Source of the DNA: Casuarina equisetifolia
Lineage: Eukaryota > Streptophyta > Magnoliopsida > Fagales > Casuarinaceae
Length of the DNA stretch: 64,000 nt
Reading direction: 5' to 3'
Assembly: GCA_028551475.1 (NCBI GenBank)
Contig: CM052354.1
Span: 28,357,258 to 28,421,257 of the forward strand
Below are positions 51,730 through 64,000 of this stretch, piece by piece. The notes under the pieces were generated by a model. It worked only from the letters and a program-made list of their open reading frames with translations, was not told the origin of the DNA and did not search any database. Positions within the stretch are counted from its first letter, which is position 1; each line of letters starts with the position of its first letter. Position numbers and translations under genes: made by a program.

Positions 51730-54384
51730 AATGTTCGAGGGGCACTCGAGAATGATCTGCTCAACTACGAATCGTCAGCTCGACAAGAGATCCGTACCCA
51801 TCTTCCGTTGGGTACTGGGTCTTAATTCGGTATGTTTCTCTTCACGGGCTGGATCGAAACACGAGTGCAGCCCATTAGTGGGAAAGAGGGTTCGGTGGGT
51901 TTCACTGGTAACATGCGAACCCAGCCTGCAAGGAGAAGGTGGCCCTTCCCTGATTTCAAATCCTGAGCTTATAAGAATTTATGCAGTCTTGGTATGAGCT
52001 TGAAAGAAAATGGGTCATGTTCTTAGACCATGAATTCTAAGATTCAATTTTGCATTAGTTTTCATATGTTGTGAAACAAGTTCAACAATTTTGGTTTTTG
52101 GTGTTGATAATTGGAGTAATATGGCTCATTAGACCTATTTTATAAGGTATTCTCTTATAAGTATGAGTGAAAATTTTTACATATTTTAGTTAGAATACCA
52201 AAGACTTTTAACCTCTAGAGTTATGTGACGTATTCAATGTGCATTGTGCTCAATATAAGGGGGCTTGTTTATAGAACAAAAGTCTCATACTAAAAGCAAT
52301 TACTTATAGTGAAAGCTTAAATGAAAAAAATATTATTTTACTTTTGAATTATCAAAAGGCTTAAAAGCCAAATCCAAAAACTAATTCTAGAGATTGAAGG
52401 GTGCTTTCTTCACTGAAATTTCATCACAAATACCATTACTTTCATTGTGCAATTTTTGTCCTACGCAATTTTTAAGCTAAAAAGTATTTTTATAGATTAT
52501 ATATTTTAGGTTTTCAACAATTTTTGAGATTGTTAGAATATTAACCTGCACAAGAAGTGAAAAGAATAAAGAGAGAATTTGTTGCATTTTGTTTTGTTAA
52601 AAGAACCATACAATACTCTTATGAACAAATTCTTATTTGCTTTCGTTCATTCTCTATTAATTTTAATTTGTGTCACTTGCTTTAACTTCAAATGATTTAG
52701 GAATATTTACATAGTTCCCTAGATGCATAATCAAAGAACATTTTTAAGCCAAGTTCATGTTTACTAGAAAAATGATGGTGAGTCTTGCAGCCAGGACCAC
52801 CTACATCATTGTTGGAACGTGTGGGGAGGAACATTTTGAATGGGAAAAGCCAAGGAGGAATGTTTCCATAAAGCTCAAGAAGTCACGTGATTGGGAAAGA
52901 CTTTACCATAGAGCTCAAATTGTCCAAATTTTGAACTCAAGAAACAGCTGCATGATTAGTGAATCCTTTACCATAAAGCTCAAACTGTCTAGATTTCAAG
53001 CATTTCAAAATAGTCTCCTTGCATCACATATTACTTGTTATTTGTATGCTCTTATGTGTGCAGGACAAGAGCCTCTTGCATTAAAAGAAAAAATCTACAA
53101 GATAAAATTAAAATAAAAAAATGACGTTTTAACTTATAAATTAATTCTTAAGTTAGACCTTTGAACTCTTAATATGATGTCAAAGATCAAGTTAACTCTA
53201 TTACATTTTGTACAACTTTGAGTCTAATGACATTTAGCATATAAGGTCTTATAATGAAATTTAAAATTATAAAATTTGGATAAAAGAAAAATCTTTAATA
53301 TTTGAGTTAACTTTAAAAATTAGCCTTTTGACACCTTTATAATAACCCTTGACAAAGGCTTTTGTACCTATCTTGCATATGATCCTACAACTCACCCATG
53401 TATTCTTTTTTGTTACTCTTTTCCATCACCTTACTTGTTTCTCTTGTATTTTGTAATCGTTTTTAATACCTTAGATTTGCACAACAATGGAAAACGAAAG
53501 AAGAAAAAGAGTTACATCCATATGTATAAAATGTATAATATTGAAATATCTTATATTAAAATTATTATATATAAAACTTATCCCTTGTTTACAAGTCATT
53601 GTAAAAAATAGTACACTTTTGAATACAATATTAAAAGTCTATGGTTTAAGTGAATGGGATCATGTTATAATTTATAATTTAAGGTCTCTTTATGATATTA
53701 CTCATAAAATTTACAAATTTGTCTCATGGTGGTTACAAAAGGGGATTTGCTATAATTTTTCACTTTGCTTGCAACTTATCATAGAATTCTTGATATATAA
53801 AGAATTGTCCTCTTATAAACTGGTTTTAAAGAAGAACATACTTTTGTTAGATGTTGAATGTGAGATGCCGAAGGGAAAGAGAAAGAAAGAAAAAGGCAAA
53901 ACAAGAGAGAAAGCAACATGCAAAGAAGAGAACCGGGTCACTAAAATGAAAAGAACAGGACATTGAAGAAAGCAAAAGTAAGATCCGTCGGTGAACTTTA
54001 GCAGTTGGAACTCATAGTTAATAAAGAACAAAGACATAAAAAGAGATAAGTCCCTTTCTACATTCGAATTCCAAGTGCAGAAACAAAGCTAAACATGACA
54101 GAATTAACGACTCCCAGTACATGGATATGCTGAAATTCACCGCAACCAAACAGTGAGAGACAGTTCCCTCAAAAGCTCAACTTTATTAACAAGTACCTAA
54201 GGAACGAACATGTCTTCTTCTCCATTCTTTCCCATCAAAATCCTCTCTTCATTGTTTAGGTGCTGATCTCAGACAGGATACAAAATAAATGCTGGAAATG
54301 AGAGATGTCAACACTGATGCAGATTTCTGCTAAGAAAACAACTAACAGGTAGAAAAAGGGTAACGCTGGAGGGAGATTTCCCAT
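51730..54384. other. Intergenic, AT-rich
   Basis: Frames such as 52757-53116 and 53487-53966 are long by local standards, but their composition is that of AT-rich noncoding DNA and they match nothing I know. A degenerate triplicated motif lies at about 52860-53000. The right end holds the RhoGDI 3' flank. Confidence 0.5.
52860..53000 (+). repeat. Degenerate ~60-bp motif repeated three times
   Basis: CCATAAAGCTCAAGAAGTC, TTTACCATAGAGCTCAAATTGTC and TTTACCATAAAGCTCAAACTGTC recur at roughly 60-base spacing, the last two each followed by an AAATTTTGAA or AGATTTCAA block. Confidence 0.5.
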
Positions 54385-56441
54385 CTAAGCGGACTGCCAA
54401 TCCTTGCGGATGTCAAATGTATAGTTGATCTCCAAGTAGCACTTGTTGTCGTCATCAATAAACTGAAAACAGAGAAAAATAAAGAAAAAAAAAACATGAA
54501 GCAGATCAGAAGGACAGGTTCAAACTGAGGGTCTTTATCAATAACGTTCAAGTTCTAAACCATGGGTGGCCCACAATTTTGAATTTCACATTATGATTAA
54601 TGATGCACAGGAAGCCTGGCAACAAAGTAATGACAGGCAAAAAACATAGGTTCAGAAAATGAAGTCTTCCCCAGAGGGTCGGGTGATATTCAAAACAGGA
54701 AATGCAATCAAAGCTTGCATTCTTTTCCCATGCACCGATTGGTTAAACGGATGCAAAATGGTTGCAGACATGCTAAACTATAAATGTTTATGTTCTTGTT
54801 CTATGTTGCCCAAATTTTATTTGAGATTTGTCTTTAAAATAAAACACATGTCTTTCTCCTTACAAGCTAGTTTTATGAAAAAAAAAAAAAAAATTCTTCT
54901 ATAGTATTAGATCCCATGTTTATGAGGACAGCTCCTCATACACAAAGTCCACAACAAATATTAACTCCGAAAAGATGCATTAAAAACAATATAAATCGTC
55001 CCAAATTGCCCAAATACTACTTCCTTATAAACCAATTTTGAGGATGAACAAGCTTTCTTATGCAATTAAGGTAAACCAAAGGCTGGAAGCATAGAACATT
55101 GGTTGAACCAACCTTACTCCTAGCTGAGTACGATCCTCTAGCAAATATACCAGATGGTGTAGTCTCTTCAGGCATCTCATGAGTGTAAGGCTCTGCCTGA
55201 GGACTGAAGGTTCCAAGCATCTCTTTTGAGCTGTCCACTGGTGAAGGGTGCATAACACACAAGAAGTTGATTCCAGGGTCATAAGTCCTGAATTTTAGCT
55301 AGAAATCCACGAGTTTATGAGGATGAGAAAAAGAGAAACAGAGAGCGCTTACCCTTCATACCAGTTTTCCATACAGTGTTAGTGTACCTGAGACCCGAAA
55401 CAATGTTATTGCTGACCTGAAAAGTGAAATTCAGGCTGTAACGGCTTCCTTCTTTCAGAGTAAACCACAAGCCCTTTGGGTTTCCATTCTCGGGCATAGG
55501 AAGAAATATATCAGGTCTACCAGGTGACTTAATTGCGAGGCTAAGGATCTTGACTTCTGGCTCAAGAGTTTCTGCATAATACGGAGAAAAGACATAGAAG
55601 AACAAATTCAGAGGCACAAATGAACCAAAGCTGTTTCTTTAGTAAGTAGTTGCTTGGGAAAAACCTAGATAAGGAACAAGAAAGGCATACTTATGGACCG
55701 GATCCAAGAAAGTAACGAATAATTGGACATGGAAGAGCAGAGGAAGCAATCCAAATGCCCATAATTTAAAACTTAAAGAACAGCTACCAAACAGCTGAGA
55801 ATTAAAGCAGAAAGCTAGAAAGTTCGCTGTAAATTTGTTTTTTTGGGTGATATTACACAAACAAATGGAACCTTAGCACAACGAGAGATCCCTAAATTTA
55901 ATTCCCCCACCTCACCTCCACATTTTCCCTGCAACCAAACAGAAGTTCAAAGATAAACGCTTAGGAGAATAATGAAGTGGCTACCTCCAACAGAATTGAT
56001 GTCTACGCTCCCAAGAAGCTGCTCCTTCCATCTCCTCAAGCTCTCATCATCCTGAATTCTCATATCAACCATGAAACAAGAGATATTACACCAACACTTG
56101 TCATTATCGAAGGCCCAAAAACAGAGTACTTTTGATGAACGAAAAATGAAAAAACACATGAAGAAACATACCTTATCTTTCTCAAATTGTTCCTTCAGCG
56201 TATACTGAGGACCCAACTCTATCTGCCTTCCTTCATCATCTTCCTCATCCTCTGTTGCATACAGAGAACTCTCACTCATTCGCCGCACCATCCCTCCTAG
56301 GACGCCCGCATTTTCTTCATCTGTGGGCGTTCTTGGTGGTGTCTTTGGTTTTGAACCTTCACTGTGTTCCTCACCCTCATTGGTCTTTTCATCATAACCC
56401 ATCGTTTTGGAACTTGAAACCACTCCAACGGCCAAAGACAT
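54385..56441 (-). CDS. RHOGDI: Rho GDP-dissociation inhibitor
   Basis: Keeps prenylated ROP/Rac GTPases GDP-bound and soluble in the cytosol. In Arabidopsis the best-known member (SCN1) restricts root-hair initiation sites. Five exons: 56172-56441, 55985-56051, 55353-55571, 55113-55237, 54385-54462. They total 759 bases, or 252 residues, slightly longer than the ~240 of SCN1. Residues 1-85 form an acidic, Ser/Pro-rich regulatory arm (SKPKTPPRTPTDEEN, YATEDEEDDEGRQIELGP). The immunoglobulin-like domain follows (DESLRRWKEQLLGSVD, VKILSLAIKSPGRPDI, GSRYSLNFTFQVSNNIVSGL, YTHEMPEETTPSGIFARGSY, YLEINYTFDIRKDW). The ATG at 56441 was chosen because the longer upstream frame starts with TTG. Next to fumarylacetoacetase and BAG in Arabidopsis, as I recall. 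Confidence 0.94.
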
Positions 56442-56960
56442 CAACAGCCCATTAACAGAGACAGAATGAAGCAAATGGTGGAGAGAATAGACTCACCAAA
56501 TGTAAGAGCGAGCAAACAAACAAACAAACAAACAAAATGCTTGCGAGGCTACAAAACACAAAGAGAAGCCAAAATCCCTCTGGGAGGAAGAACCTCTAAG
56601 ACGAAAACAACAAAAATTGAGAACCCCAATAGATAACGGATAATAATAATGACAATCACGCTTGTAAAGGGTGTTGGGTTGGGTCAAAGCATCCCAGAAA
56701 GGTGCACGGCGAAAAAAATCACGAAAACACACAAAGGATAACCCTTGTAGCAAGAAAAGACGCCAAGAAAAAGAAGGGAAAGGTGGAGAGAGGGATTGTT
56801 TAGGAAGTTCGAACAGAGAAGGAAATGGTCATGTGGTGATCCGAAATTCTGAACGTTCCAGTCAAAAATATGAGAGAGGGAAGAGAGAGAAGTGGCGAGA
56901 TCGTGAGGGTCACTCCTGCACAATCTTCCACGAAGACCAAGATTCGAGGTGAACTTTTCA
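56442..56960 (-). other. RhoGDI leader and promoter region
   Basis: Noncoding upstream region of the RhoGDI gene. It contains the (CAAA)n microsatellite and purine-rich plus-strand stretches. The plus-strand frame at 56671-56952 is lysine/arginine/glutamate-rich because of these purines and is not a gene. Confidence 0.45.
56513..56535. repeat. (CAAA)n microsatellite
   Basis: About six CAAA units, in the RhoGDI 5' leader or promoter. Confidence 0.9.
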
Positions 56961-57144
56961 ATTAGTTAAACTCAACATACATACACATACACAAGATGAG
57001 ACAGCCTAGCCTAGGATTGAGGAATGGGTGGACCAAAGATGCGCTTTGACCTCTTCCCATCACTCATTGGGAATGCCTCTACATTATCGTGAAATGATTG
57101 TCCCATTTGACAACTTGTATTTTGAAAAAAGCTGCAGCTTGTAG

Positions 57145-57173
57145 TTTCCTTTCCTTTCCTTTCCTTTCCTTTT
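57145..57173. repeat. (CCTTT)n pentanucleotide microsatellite
   Basis: Five units of TTTCC followed by a T-run. It is intergenic, and as pure polypyrimidine it is prone to slippage. Confidence 0.9.
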
Positions 57174-59157
57174 TCCCGTTGAAGGAGAAAGCTGGTTGTA
57201 ATTCAAATACTGATGAATAGGTCCTACTTCTCCCTGCAGCCTGCACCCCCAAAGGGGGTTGTCCTTAAATGGCCGTATCCTCCTCAATGGCAGTATAATA
57301 TGAGCATTTATGACCAATAATTCCATGACAAGGTTATTGATGAAAATTTCCAAAATTTGGATTCAAGTCACCTTTTTTTTTTTTTTAATAATCCATAACC
57401 CCACTAGGTTGAAATTTTGGAGCTAACATACTTAGGTCAGTAAAAAATATAGCTAAAAGATTCAATACTTATTTTGCAAGATTTTTCACATGAGCCTTCT
57501 TATCATTTCAATTACAAGAAAAAAATTAAAACCAAATTTCAACCAAAAACATTCTTAGGTTTGTTAAAAAGACTATGATTGTAAGCAGGCATAGAGCCCA
57601 TTTAGCTTTTGACTTTTGCAGTTAAGATGAGTGAGTTTGGGATACTCTCAATTGTTTGAAATGATGGCGGCAGGTCCATTTTGCAACTGTGTATACACCG
57701 CAAGAGTGGGATCCACAGAATGATTTAAGTTTGGTACGAAAGAATTTGCCCCAGCACAATGTCAAGTTCACTGATTTTAAGTAATGGACTAATAATGGCG
57801 GCCAGAACTCAATTATGCAGTTCCAAATCTATAAAATATTACACCAGCGGGTCATTGTGCTGTATTTCTTCAATTCCCTTTGGCAAGGGGGGTCCTGGAC
57901 CATGCAAAAATGGAGGATTCTAGAGCTTACTAGCTGTTATACCCATCAATCATTATCTGCTTGGCACAAACTAACCATTGTCTCCGGTAGGGATAGATAG
58001 AAGTGGTATGATAACCTTCTATATATATATTGAAATTGGTAAAATATATTGCATGATTCAGAATTTGTCTGAGAATCTTTTATCTAGAGACAAAATCTTT
58101 TATATTGAATTGTCAAGAATGGAAGATCTTTACGATAATAAGTGTTTTCTCACGCTTAAAAGATTTACTAAAAATTATGTGACAAAAGTCAAATCTTAGC
58201 TAAAATTTTACTTGAAAATATAGAAGAGAGCCGCCATTTTTTAAGATGTTAGAAATACCAAAAGAGATAAACCGCACTATAAAAATGAAAGACACCCTTC
58301 ACATCTCAATTCATGCACGAGAAGACACTACACGAACTAAGAGCTGCTTTAATGGTGCTCAATGATTACTGCTGCATTTCATGGTATAATGCAATATTGC
58401 TTTTTTCCTTCTCCATGATCAGCGGGCAGAATCTTGTGGCCAAGGAGGTGACATGAATTAGGTAAAATATCACTGAAAAGGAGAGAATGGCGGGCTGATC
58501 CGACAATGCAATCCATTTTAAGCAATGAAAAAAGTTATCCATTTATGTGGACATAAAGTTTTCAGCTCCCATAATCTAAGCACGTTGGACTGTCATGTAA
58601 TATACAGAAATTGCAGAAACAGGATAACAGAGAATAAAAGCAAGTTCAGATGACCAGACAGTTGAAATCCAGGTATTCTAATGAGTCTCAACTTGCCTCA
58701 ATCAGGCATCTGAATCATATAGAAATGCTTCAAAGGAGCTTTTCTTGGTATACAAACAACTTCGTCGACGTCAAGATTGCAACAATGATTTCGTTTCTGT
58801 TTTAGAGAGGTGACCGCCGGATGTGCCATATTGTACTAAGAACTACAAAGATTGATCTTATTCCCATTATACCGGGGAACGCCCTCAATTATGGGGTTGG
58901 GAAGCGATTAAGTTTGATGTTCAGTTCACATCCGACTGCAAAGAGGAACTTTGTACCAATGTTGCATTAAGACCGCATCATAAAAAAGGACTTTCACGCA
59001 ATGCAATCTCAACATGTAAACGCTCATTAATAAAGTCAGATGAAAGGGGACTACCCCAAAAATTGTGTTCCACAAGGCGAAGGCATGGATTACAGCACAA
59101 CTGCCACAGTAGCAATGCATGGAGGGTTGACCTGACATGAAGCCTGAAACAAAACTA
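57174..59157. other. Intergenic, no gene seen
   Basis: AT-rich with scattered short frames. The last few hundred bases are probably the 3' untranslated region of the plastid-type gene that ends at 59158. Confidence 0.5.
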
Positions 59158-61454
59158 TCATTCGCTTCCCCATTTTTTCAAAACTCTTTCTTTAGCAGAG
59201 GTATGGCTGTGGGCATCCTTCTTTGACATGTGAAAATCAACACGACTATCTGGGGATGTCTTTCCCAGTATTCTTGATGTTATTAGAGTGAGTCCATTTC
59301 TTGTTCCTCGTAAAGTATACAGCAATGGGTTGAAGATGACAGCAAGCATTACTTCACCTTTTGCAACTATAAGATACTGCAAATACACGACACACTGTTT
59401 AAGAGAAAGAGATTGCTTCAAATGGGATTGTTGACACCTAAATTATGCAAGAGCATTTAAATGCTAGAGGAATGAATCTGCTTACCATGACTATGATCCC
59501 TAACACTGTGAGAATTGCTTGTTGTGCTTCTTGCCCGAAATGGTCGTCATTAGACCAACCAAACCGCCTACCCCATCCGAACCAACCACCTCCACCAGCA
59601 TCACCACCTCCACCCACTTCCTCTCTCCTCTTAATTTGCTTGTTCCATTTCTCAAATTCATTTTTCTTTCCACCAAGTGCACTTTCTAGTGCTTTCCTAG
59701 CTTGTTCCTGCGACCATAGATACAGCAAAGCTAAATTTATCCAGGAAGGATAAAGCTGCAATATAGAAGATTTAATTCAAAATGTACAGCTCTTTAATTA
59801 TGATCTCCTCAAGCTTTATTATCCTCACACCACCATATGGGGCAGATTACGTCAGTAATTCATAAACAGATCAGATTGGGGAAAGATATGAGCAGCCTGT
59901 GAGTACCAAATTCCAATCATATCTACAAACTAACAATGGTTAAATGACACTCAATCTAAGACTCATAACGTTTGGTAATATCAGTCGCTGAAATTTTAGG
60001 AGAAACCCAAAGCAACCTTGTTGGGTCAGCTCCAGGTTGGCCATGTATCCTATCCTGTCTAGAACCATATATGTCAAATATTGCTGCTCGTCCCTTGTTG
60101 CCTGAGTGGAATCAGCACTTGCTGTTGCCACGAATAACCCAAAAAAGATTAAATTTCTAGGCTTCATTAATAGTCAGGTAATAATGCTTCACCATTGGCA
60201 CAACCTGGCTTCTTCTCAAGGCCAGGCAATCAAAATTGTATCACTCCAGACAGCAGATCAAACCATAATGTGCACCTTGTTTTCTGGCGGACCTTTCCCA
60301 TAAGACCTCGTTGGAAACAGAAATTGCCTGATTCTTTCTTTACAATTTCTGATGGTCTTGGAAACTAAAAAATTGTTCGTGCACTACTATCTGCATTGAG
60401 AAGTGATACTGAAATTATTGGAGGTATAGGGGTTAGTTGGATGATTACCTTGAAAGTCAATAAAAATTATGGCAAATGGGGCCCAAGATAAGTCTTGAGA
60501 ATACAAAAGATTCCAAATAGAAGATTACTCTGGAGTTGATGAGGGTTATTCATCATTTTAGTGACACACTGCACTGCACTTTTGCGCATTAAAAGTCATG
60601 ATGGCATATGTCATTTTAAGAACCTCATCTACTGCTCTAAAACTTATCCAAACCCTATCCATGGAATAAAGCAGTTCAAGACCTGCACAGAAGTCACAAC
60701 GAAATCCCGAAAAATCTAGTGAAAAGTTTGATTTTAGACTGCCAATGGGGGTTCACGCAGCTTAGATGTCTCCATCTTTCAAAACGACACCTCAATAAGC
60801 CCAAAACTGGACCAGGGAATCGCTGGAATAATATCCAAGGAGTAAAGCAGTTCATGTACAACGGAAAGCACTAAATGGGGCTTGATCAAATCCCTAACCT
60901 GTTCATATACAAGCTAGACCCGCAAAGACATTACAAAGAAAGTCATAAATCTTATCAAAAGTTGATTTTTAAGATCACTTTGCTCAAAAAACTAAATAAC
61001 CAGTCGTGTCTACACCTTTAAACTTTTCTCTATAAAGAAAACCACGGTTGAAGGAACCCAAAAAGGGGACAAGGGCATTCATTTCCAACCGAAATGAAGA
61101 ACAGTGAACCGAAAACAACATCTTTCAGCTTTCGCGCTGTCAAATTTCCGCCAAAACAACAAACTTCTGCTGTAATAATTCCATATCGGAAAACTTCACT
61201 CCTCAGCAACCTAACATATGCCAAAATAATACGCACTCAAGACACCAAAATTAGAGTACCTCCTTCCGATTGTCAGAGAAAAGACAAGAAAATCTGCCTT
61301 TACACTTGAGTTTCTGCTGAAGAGAGCTCCATGTTTGGTTCACATTCTCATGGCCAGTCAAAGAGGAACATCGAGAAAGAGATGACTGGGAACCAGTCGA
61401 GGACCATTTTGAGGCGGTTCGGCTTGGAGCACTTAGGTTCAGAACCTGCGCCAT
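59158..61454 (-). CDS. Uncharacterised protein, probably plastid membrane-bound
   Basis: Three exons, 61260-61454, 59486-59707 and 59158-59376, join in phase 0 to give 211 residues. The first exon is Ser/Thr/Arg-rich and poor in acidic residues (SAPSRTASKWSSTGSQSS), as in chloroplast transit peptides. The mature part begins with a charged helix (EQARKALESALGGKKNEFEKW), then a Gly/Trp-rich stretch (GGGGDAGGGGWFGWGRRFGW). Two close hydrophobic segments follow (AILTVLGIIVMYLIVAKG and EVMLAVIFNPLLYTLRG), then a hydrophilic tail ending KKWGSE. I cannot name the family or function. Intron 1 is about 1.55 kb. An alternative acceptor at 59761 adds 18 in-frame codons. I preferred the acceptor at 59708 because it joins RKE to EQARK in a continuous charged helix. 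Confidence 0.75.
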
Positions 61455-61559
61455 AGATATTTCGCCTCCACAACCCGAAAACTTCGAAAGTTTCCTTTCT
61501 CGGGGGTACTTAACTCGGATTAGGAAACGACAACACAGAATAGGATCATGACACCACTA

Positions 61560-64000
61560 TTTAAAAAAAAATGGAATTAAGGAAGTTATGCAAAATTGTA
61601 TAAAGAAAAAAGAATTGATCTAAACCTTTCCGTAAAAAAGAAATGATGGCTGTCTTGAAACAGGAATTTTAAACTCTCTCACGAAATTAAGTCACTTTAT
61701 TATATTGTTTGTTTAATTGTTTATAAATATTTTATTAGTCATAATTATTTTATAAAAATAATTAAAACTATTTATGTAACTTAATATTTGAGTTTCTAGT
61801 TACTTATAATATTATGTTCAAAAATAATAATAATAAAGACATGAAATATACACCTTTTGTTTTTGAATCCATCAATTCTCAAAATTTGACATTTAAATCA
61901 AGGCATGGATTCAATTACTTAAAAAAATATTCTAAATTTTGCCAAAAAAAAGTAAAAACCTAATAACAACAAAATTCCAACATATATTGAACTATAATTT
62001 TGAATGCTAAATACAACTCCAAATAAATGAACAATGTAAAACTAAATTATTTAATAATTTTTTGACTTATTTCAATAAAAAATATAAAAAATAAAACTCT
62101 AAATTTCTAAATTTAAAAGAAGAAACTCAATGCACTAAATCCCGTTATCATTATCACCATCAATAAGTATGAGGCTACCTTACAAATGCCTCACCCAATA
62201 AAATTTGGGAATGTTCAAAATTTTTGTAGTTCTATGAATCTTTTTTTTCTTTACTATACCAAAAGTATTCCAAAATCATTAAAAGCTTGTGCATGGAGAA
62301 ATCTTCAAACAATGTGTAAAGTAGTAACCAACTACTCACCGCCCTGTATTCCTCCATCATCCAAAGACTATGAGTTATATAAGCATAAAGCTTTCCTCCC
62401 AAGGCATTCAAATAGCGCATTAATAGAAACTCCACGGGGAATGGATGAACTTGGAATTTCTCGCATGTGAGATTAAGTGTGAGAAGGATAATTTGATTGT
62501 TTGATATATCTTTAGTCTGAATCTCAACTAACCAATGTATATTGCTATTTAAGTAAGTCCTAGAATAAAAAAATAAACAAATCCTCAAAAGGCAATTAAT
62601 CTTTAACCTTTCTCCGTGATTAGCTTTTCTAGGAATTTTGACATCTTTGTATGGTGGTTGGGCATGGCAAAATCTAAAGAAGTAATTTGTATGTGCTTGT
62701 GAACTGAATTTATGTATTTATAGGCAAAGTTTTCCTAGCAGTAGTCAATGGTCTAGTAAATCAAATGATAGTAATTTGGTTAGGATTTTGATTCTAATTC
62801 TATTAGGATTTCAGTTCTAATTTGGTTAGGATTTTGATCATGATTATATTAGAATTTCATTTATGATTATATTAGAATTTTAATTTAGAATAAATTAGAT
62901 TTTATGTAAATTATATATACTTTGGCTCATGCCTTTTCACTATACTACTTCTCCTAAATGCTTCAAACCACTTAAAGTTCTTATAACTTTTGAATTAAAT
63001 AACTAAAATATATTATTGCAAAATATTTGAAGGACCTTATCATTTTTTATGTTTTAATGTCTCCCATTGTTTGCACTTAAGCCCTAAATTATGATAGCAA
63101 CGAATCCAAAGAATTAAGTTAAGCTTAGAAAATTTTATTCTTTTTACTTAAATTTTTTCTAAGGAAACTTTTTCTTGAGGTTCAACATAAATCTTGAAAA
63201 ATATTTTTTCTTCTTTGTGTGTCAAAGTACCATCATATTCTTTGTTGCATGACCTTCATTCTTGAATTAGAGTTTAAAGTTAGAGATGGAGGCTAACATC
63301 CCAATTGTCTTATTTAAACAATGAAAGGGATGACACATTAGAAATTGTAAAGCACTGTATAGAGGAGACTTTTGGACTTCATAATGATCACAAAGCATTG
63401 ACTGGCAAGGGTTACATGTTGTCCATTCTTACAACTTTTTTTGACAAGAAGGAAGTAGATGGCACCCAACTTGGACTTCCTATTCTAATGGGTGAAGTCA
63501 TCCATGTCTTGTTTCTACAAAGAACTTCCCTTAATTCTTTCTTTTTCTTTTTAATTCTTTTTCAACATTACAACATGTATATGTTTACAAGATGTTGAAC
63601 CCTAGACATTATAGTTGAAATCCCTACTAGTTCACTATTGAACTAAATGGCTAAGTGACAAACATCAATTCTTATAGAATGTAAAATTTTTAACTTTAGC
63701 TATGTGTTTGCTTATGAAACCTTAATAGTTGGATATGCAACCCAACAAAGTCATTCAAAAATCATTAAAGCATATGTAAGAAGAGGTAGAGGCAAAGGTA
63801 AAGGCTAATAAATTGATCCCTATGAGCAAAAAAGCAAAAAAAAGGGTTTTTAGCATGGAAACACATGTTTTAAGAGTGTAATAAATTTTTTTTTTAGTAG
63901 TTTCTAACCTCATTACTACCCATTCACCTAAGCTATTGACTAACTCATGATATGGTTCAATTGATTTGACATTGATAGACCCTTATCATGTATTGAAGTT
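61560..64000. other. Intergenic, AT-rich
   Basis: Beyond the plastid-type gene no supported gene is seen. The 97-codon frame at 63305-63598 has no recognised domain. A degenerate repeat lies at 62765-62900. Confidence 0.5.
62765..62900. repeat. Degenerate TTAGGATTT/TTAGAATTT tandem repeat
   Basis: Six or so units of about 22-25 bases carry TTAGGATTTTGAT, TTAGGATTTCAGTT or TTAGAATTTCATTT cores. Such arrays are common at LTR edges of plant retroelements, but no coding part is seen nearby. Confidence 0.5.

Noticed and set aside
53487..53966. A 159-codon plus-strand frame
   Set aside because: It is Ile/Lys/Leu/Tyr-rich as expected from AT-rich DNA, has no recognised domain and no splice context.
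56442..56474. N-terminal extension of RhoGDI (LHSVSVNGLL)
   Set aside because: The upstream codon is TTG, so the start is placed at the ATG at 56441.
60020..60140. A possible extra exon (ATRDEQQYLTYM) of the plastid-type gene
   Set aside because: Splicing it with the available GT donor puts the next exon out of frame and hits a stop, whereas direct joining of 61260 to 59707 is in frame.
63305..63598. A 97-codon frame near the right edge
   Set aside because: No family recognised, and it ends in a Phe/Leu-rich AT-driven tail. It could be the edge of something beyond the window, but that is unsupported.

Overview
This is nuclear DNA of a flowering plant, most likely a eudicot. Coding exons are split by short AT-rich introns with GT..AG borders, intergenic DNA is AT-rich, and every recognisable protein is plant-like. 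The species cannot be told from the window. Exon coordinates were read by eye from splice sites, reading frame and remembered family sequences. All spliced models close in frame at the length expected for their family.

Layout. 0-5 kb: a tandemly duplicated promoter-like module rich in GGCCCA, then an alkaline ceramidase gene (+). 5.3-11.2 kb: CDP-diacylglycerol synthase (-), tail to tail with the ceramidase. 12.3-17.6 kb: a decayed Ty1/copia retrotransposon with a truncated 5' LTR and a polyprotein carrying 14 in-frame stops and no net frameshift. 19.2 kb: an unrecognised 200-residue single-exon gene (+). 22.2-23.3 kb: an early nodulin-like phytocyanin (+) that has lost its copper ligands. 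23.8-30.7 kb: TFIIF alpha/RAP74 (-). 31.8-36.1 kb: fumarylacetoacetase (+, 14 exons). 36.6 kb: an IQ/BAG co-chaperone (+). 37.4-47 kb: a decayed tandem array whose units pair a secreted cysteine-rich protein with an MBOAT wax-synthase-like gene. One intact copy of each gene survives, in different units. 47.3-51.6 kb: the USP39/Sad1-type splicing factor (-). 54.4-56.5 kb: a Rho GDP-dissociation inhibitor (-). 59.2-61.5 kb: an uncharacterised, probably plastid membrane protein (-). The rest is intergenic.

The housekeeping genes act in separate processes: sphingolipid breakdown, phospholipid synthesis, Pol II transcription, tyrosine catabolism, splicing and Rho GTPase control. They do not form a pathway. 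Their order looks like an ancestral eudicot block. From memory, Arabidopsis carries ceramidase-CDS2-USP39 on one chromosome and fumarylacetoacetase-BAG5-RhoGDI on another, interleaved here. The accessory material worth attention is the cysteine-rich/wax-synthase array, the retrotransposon decayed almost only by nonsense changes, and the duplicated GGCCCA module. I did not find a clearly new multi-gene system.
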